A DNA stretch of 64,000 bases from Ceratothoa steindachneri (lineage: Eukaryota; Arthropoda; Malacostraca; Isopoda; Cymothoidae): assembly GCA_963969495.1 (NCBI GenBank), contig OZ018324.1:144321855-144385854 (forward strand), given 5' to 3'. The notes beneath the pieces are model-generated. The model searched no databases and was not told the origin of the DNA. It saw only the letters and a list, made by a program, of their open reading frames with translations. This document shows, piece by piece, positions 61,308-64,000 of this stretch. Position 1 is the stretch's first letter; each line of letters begins with the position of its first letter. Both the position numbers and the translations under genes were made by a program.

Positions 61308-64000
61308 TTACGCATAGAACGGCACCTCGTCTCCGCCAGCCACTCGGTTGGCGGAGCTGGGGAATCTGGGGGGACATTCAGCTCTTCTGTTCTGGTTAAT
61401 CATCTGGGTGATTTCGTCACTCAGTTCACGATTAACCAGATCCTGCATTTTCCGGGTCCGTTCTTCTATGACTTTGTTAATGGGAATTATTCCCGCCTCT
61501 CTGTGCAGGTCTTCTTGCCGTCTTCTTTCAAGCCTGCGTGTACCCGTTATTAGGTACATGCATTTATTTTGCACTACTTGAAGACGCCTCTTTTGTGTTT
61601 TTGAGACACATGAGAGGGTGGAGGCGGGGTAAAGCAACGTAGATCTTACAAGGGCATTGTAGATCTTCTTCTTGTTGCTTTCACGTAGATTTCTGAAGCG
61701 GTATAGAGTTCTGACAGCGGACGAGGCTCGAGAAATTCTCTCTTCGACGTGCTTTTTGTACCCGGTAGACGTGATCTTCATACCGAGTACATTGCATTCG
61801 TTGGTGTAGGGGTATCGCGTATCCCCCACACGCACGTCTGCCCTTGAGGTGCGTCCGATGGGGACCACCTTGAATTTCTCCTGGTTTGTTCTTATTTTCC
61901 ACTGAGCCTCGTAGTTGTTCAGGTTCGCGATTTCCATCGCTGTCATGCGAGCTTGCCACGGCGCATGCCTCCATGGAGATACGATTATCTGGTTGAAATC
62001 ATCGGCGTATTGAATATTGAGGGAATTGGGGTACACAGGGTCTGGGACGTCCGCGGTGTATATCGAGTAAAGGGTGGGGGACAGACACCCCCCCTGCGGG
62101 AGGCCCGCAGTGAGCGGAAACTTTGGTCCGTCCGTGCACCCTAGACTGACATACGCCGCTCTCTCCATGACATAGTCACAGAGAGTTCTTTCTAAGTTTT
62201 CACTTAGACCCAGCCTTAAGATCTTATACTGCATGCCCCGCTGCCACACCTTATCAAACGCCTTTGACACATCCCGACAAACGATATCCACATAACTCCT
62301 GTCCCGTTTGGCTTGGGAAAGCTTTTCCGTTATGACATTAATTGCCATTTCCGTACTTCGCTTCTTTCTAAACCCGAATTGGCAAGGGTTGTAGAGGGAG
62401 TTTTCCTCCAGGTGAGACACCAGTCTTCCGTTGAGGATCTTCTCAAAGAGTTTCCCGCCAAATTCCAGGAGTGAAATTGGGCGGTAGCTCTCTCTCAACG
62501 TAGGGTCCTTTCCATGCTTGGGCAAAAAGATCATTTTTGCCGTTTTGTAAGCATCTGGAAAGTACCCTGTATTCAGACATGCGTTAAAAATTCGTCTCAT
62601 TCCTTCGATGACGTTGGCTGGTGCCTTTTCGAAGTTAAGCTTCGTAAGCCCCGATTGGCCTGGGGCTTTCTGTCGGAATGAGCGGAGTGCGCCAAGGATC
62701 TCTTCTTCTGTGATCTCGGCGTCTCCGTCACGCAGTCTATCCACCTGGTGATGAGGATGCGTTCGATGTATTACCGTGTTAAGCTCGTCTACGATGTTAT
62801 TTTCGAACTCTATATCAAAATCTTCGTTTTCTTCTTCCGAAATGCTGAAGATTTTTTCCCAATAACGCCGGAATATCACTTCGATGATATTTTCTGCAGT
62901 TTCAATGGATCCATCTTCTTTTTGGATTTCCATTTTCTTCTTTTTTCCAGATGATCCTCTGAGACTTCTGACTTTCTTCCAAAAGTCCTTGGGGGATGCA
63001 TCTTGATCGAGGCTCTCGATCGCATCGTCCCATTGTCTCTGTTGTTGTTCGAGGATCAGCTGGTTGAGCTCTTCCTTGATCTCTCTACTTCGTTGTAGCG
63101 AGTCAAATGTTGCATTTGTTATATTCAACTCGTACATAACTCTCAATTCTCTATAGAGTTCTTTCATATACCCAGTCCACCTGTATGAGGAGATGGTTTT
63201 ATACTGGGTTTTGGGGATGCAAGCCCTATCTGCAATGATTAGATGTTCGTTGAGGTCGTCGAGTGCCTCGTCTATCTCCTCGAGAATTGCCTCGTCCAGA
63301 TCTGGTGGGCGATAGGCCTTGAGGAGACCAGCGTACCGTGCCCAGTCGGCTCTACTGTAGTCTTTTCTGACTGGAGCTGGGACTTGTATAGGGTTCCTAT
63401 TGATGGTGAGTAGGATCCCTATATGATCACTACATGGTACCTGGACTGGTTCCATGTAGTAATTGAACGGCAGCTGACGATTAGCCAGACAAATGTCTGG
63501 TTTTGTGGCACTTCTTCCTCGAGTATAGGTTGGGAAGTCCGGACCTATTCTATGGACCATGTTCCGGTCCATCATAGTGTCCAGGCACCTTCCATTGCCA
63601 TTGAAGGTCCTGTACCCAGAGTCCCGACATCTGGCATTAAGGTCCCCCATTAATATGGTGGGGGTCCTTCTGCCAAATAGGCCAGAGAGAGAATGGATTG
63701 GCAAATATTCTCGTCTCGGTGGCTGGTACCCGGTGGCGATGACCAGCTTTCCTATATCGAGTTCGACCTCTATTGCAAGATAGGATTCTTCCAAGTTTCT
63801 TATGGGTCTATACTTGATCCCTCTTTTGATGGCGATGGCGGCACCGTCGTACCGCTCTTGAGAGTAATTCGTGATTAACACGTCGTAGTTCCAGATCTTA
63901 ATTTCAGAACTACGAGTGTCAACCCCATGTTCAGAAATCAAGATGACATCTGCATCTATTTCCCTGAACACATTTCCGTAGAGAGTTCTTTTGTTTGTCC
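61308..64000 (-). CDS. LINE ORF2: endonuclease and reverse transcriptase, open to window edge
   Basis: This large uninterrupted frame encodes the replication protein of a non-LTR retrotransposon: an apurinic-type endonuclease nicks target DNA and the reverse transcriptase copies the RNA there. Numbering from the codon at 63971, the endonuclease shows SEHGV (13-17), GDLNAR (109-114) and the catalytic SDH (181-183). The reverse transcriptase shows SYRPISLLE (495-503), FGFRKKRST (532-540), DVSKAFDKV (567-575), GLPQGGCLSP (623-632) and the catalytic YADD (655-658). No RNase H domain follows. The codon at 63971 is GTG and is not a start: the frame stays open upstream to the window edge (TNKRTLYGNV before FREIDAD), so the N-terminus lies outside. 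No stop or frameshift is seen over 2.69 kb, so the copy is young or active. The clade is Jockey/I-like, possibly Nimb. It lies antisense to the receptor gene, presumably in its intron. Confidence 0.93.
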   Translation of the reverse strand, partial: TNKRTLYGNVFREIDADVILISEHGVDTRSSEIKIWNYDVLITNYSQERYDGAAIAIKRGIKYRPIRNLEESYLAIEVELDIGKLVIATGYQPPRREYLPIHSLSGLFGRRTPTILMGDLNARCRDSGYRTFNGNGRCLDTMMDRNMVHRIGPDFPTYTRGRSATKPDICLANRQLPFNYYMEPVQVPCSDHIGILLTINRNPIQVPAPVRKDYSRADWARYAGLLKAYRPPDLDEAILEEIDEALDDLNEHLIIADRACIPKTQYKTISSYRWTGYMKELYRELRVMYELNITNATFDSLQRSREIKEELNQLILEQQQRQWDDAIESLDQDASPKDFWKKVRSLRGSSGKKKKMEIQKEDGSIETAENIIEVIFRRYWEKIFSISEEENEDFDIEFENNIVDELNTVIHRTHPHHQVDRLRDGDAEITEEEILGALRSFRQKAPGQSGLTKLNFEKAPANVIEGMRRIFNACLNTGYFPDAYKTAKMIFLPKHGKDPTLRESYRPISLLEFGGKLFEKILNGRLVSHLEENSLYNPCQFGFRKKRSTEMAINVITEKLSQAKRDRSYVDIVCRDVSKAFDKVWQRGMQYKILRLGLSENLERTLCDYVMERAAYVSLGCTDGPKFPLTAGLPQGGCLSPTLYSIYTADVPDPVYPNSLNIQYADDFNQIIVSPWRHAPWQARMTAMEIANLNNYEAQWKIRTNQEKFKVVPIGRTSRADVRVGDTRYPYTNECNVLGMKITSTGYKKHVEERISRASSAVRTLYRFRNLRESNKKKIYNALVRSTLLYPASTLSCVSKTQKRRLQVVQNKCMYLITGTRRLERRRQEDLHREAGIIPINKVIEERTRKMQDLVNRELSDEITQMINQNRRAECPPRFPSSANRVAGGDEVPFYA

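Noticed and set aside
63969..63971. Translation start of the LINE protein at this codon
   Set aside because: The codon is GTG and the frame is open upstream to the window edge with sequence typical of the endonuclease N-terminus.

Overview
The window looks like repeat-dense animal nuclear DNA, most likely from an arthropod with a large genome (a crustacean is my best guess, weakly held). Reasons: short coding exons with GT-AG splice sites separated by many kilobases, a GABA-gated chloride channel of the arthropod Rdl type, long (TA)n and (CT)n microsatellites, several LINE clades, Penelope-like elements, mariner, a tRNA-derived SINE and large satellites. There are no bacterial operons, ribosome binding sites or CRISPR loci.

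The only host gene I can recognise is on the + strand between about 40.3 and 59.2 kb. Four small exons encode parts of the extracellular domain of an Rdl-like GABA receptor subunit. They form two tandem pairs. Two 68-bp exons (40285-40352 and 41103-41170) both encode strand beta1 and the beta1-beta2 gating loop. Two 227-bp exons (55135-55361 and 59004-59230) both encode loop D, loop A and loop E of the agonist site. Within each pair the lengths and phases are identical, and including both copies shifts the frame into an early stop, as expected of mutually exclusive exons. The 68-bp pair matches the known Rdl exon 3a/3b choice. I know of no described alternative pair for the 227-bp exon in Rdl, and this is my main candidate for something undescribed. 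A GC-rich open segment at 48768-48875 (108 bp, phase 0-0, good splice sites) could be an extra cassette exon between the two pairs. Exons before and after these (signal peptide, Cys-loop, membrane segments) were not found.

Layout. 0.2-3.5 kb: decayed CR1/L2-like LINE with a tandemly repeated 5' region. 4.9-8.4 kb: nested repeat fragments (Penelope RT, two copies of one SINE in opposite orientation, a second truncated copy of the same LINE, an RTE-like fragment). 8.7 kb: small terminal-inverted-repeat element. 9.9 kb: (CT)n. 10.9 kb: a six-unit 40-bp array. 13-19 kb: mostly featureless AT-rich DNA with a palindromic repeat trio. 19.0-25.6 kb: a 40-bp satellite with a homogeneous core and a decayed right flank. 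25.7-27.9 kb: an unrelated 38-bp array. 32.4-34.2 kb: a third array of about 39-bp units in a 78-bp dimer. 35.6-36.9 kb: dead mariner. 38.4-39.2 kb: relic of a DUF4817-type DNA transposon. 40.3-59.2 kb: receptor exons, with a Penelope remnant between TA tracts (47.0-48.3 kb) and a 397-bp MITE (52.2 kb) inside the introns. 61.3-64.0 kb: an uninterrupted LINE ORF on the - strand running off the right edge.
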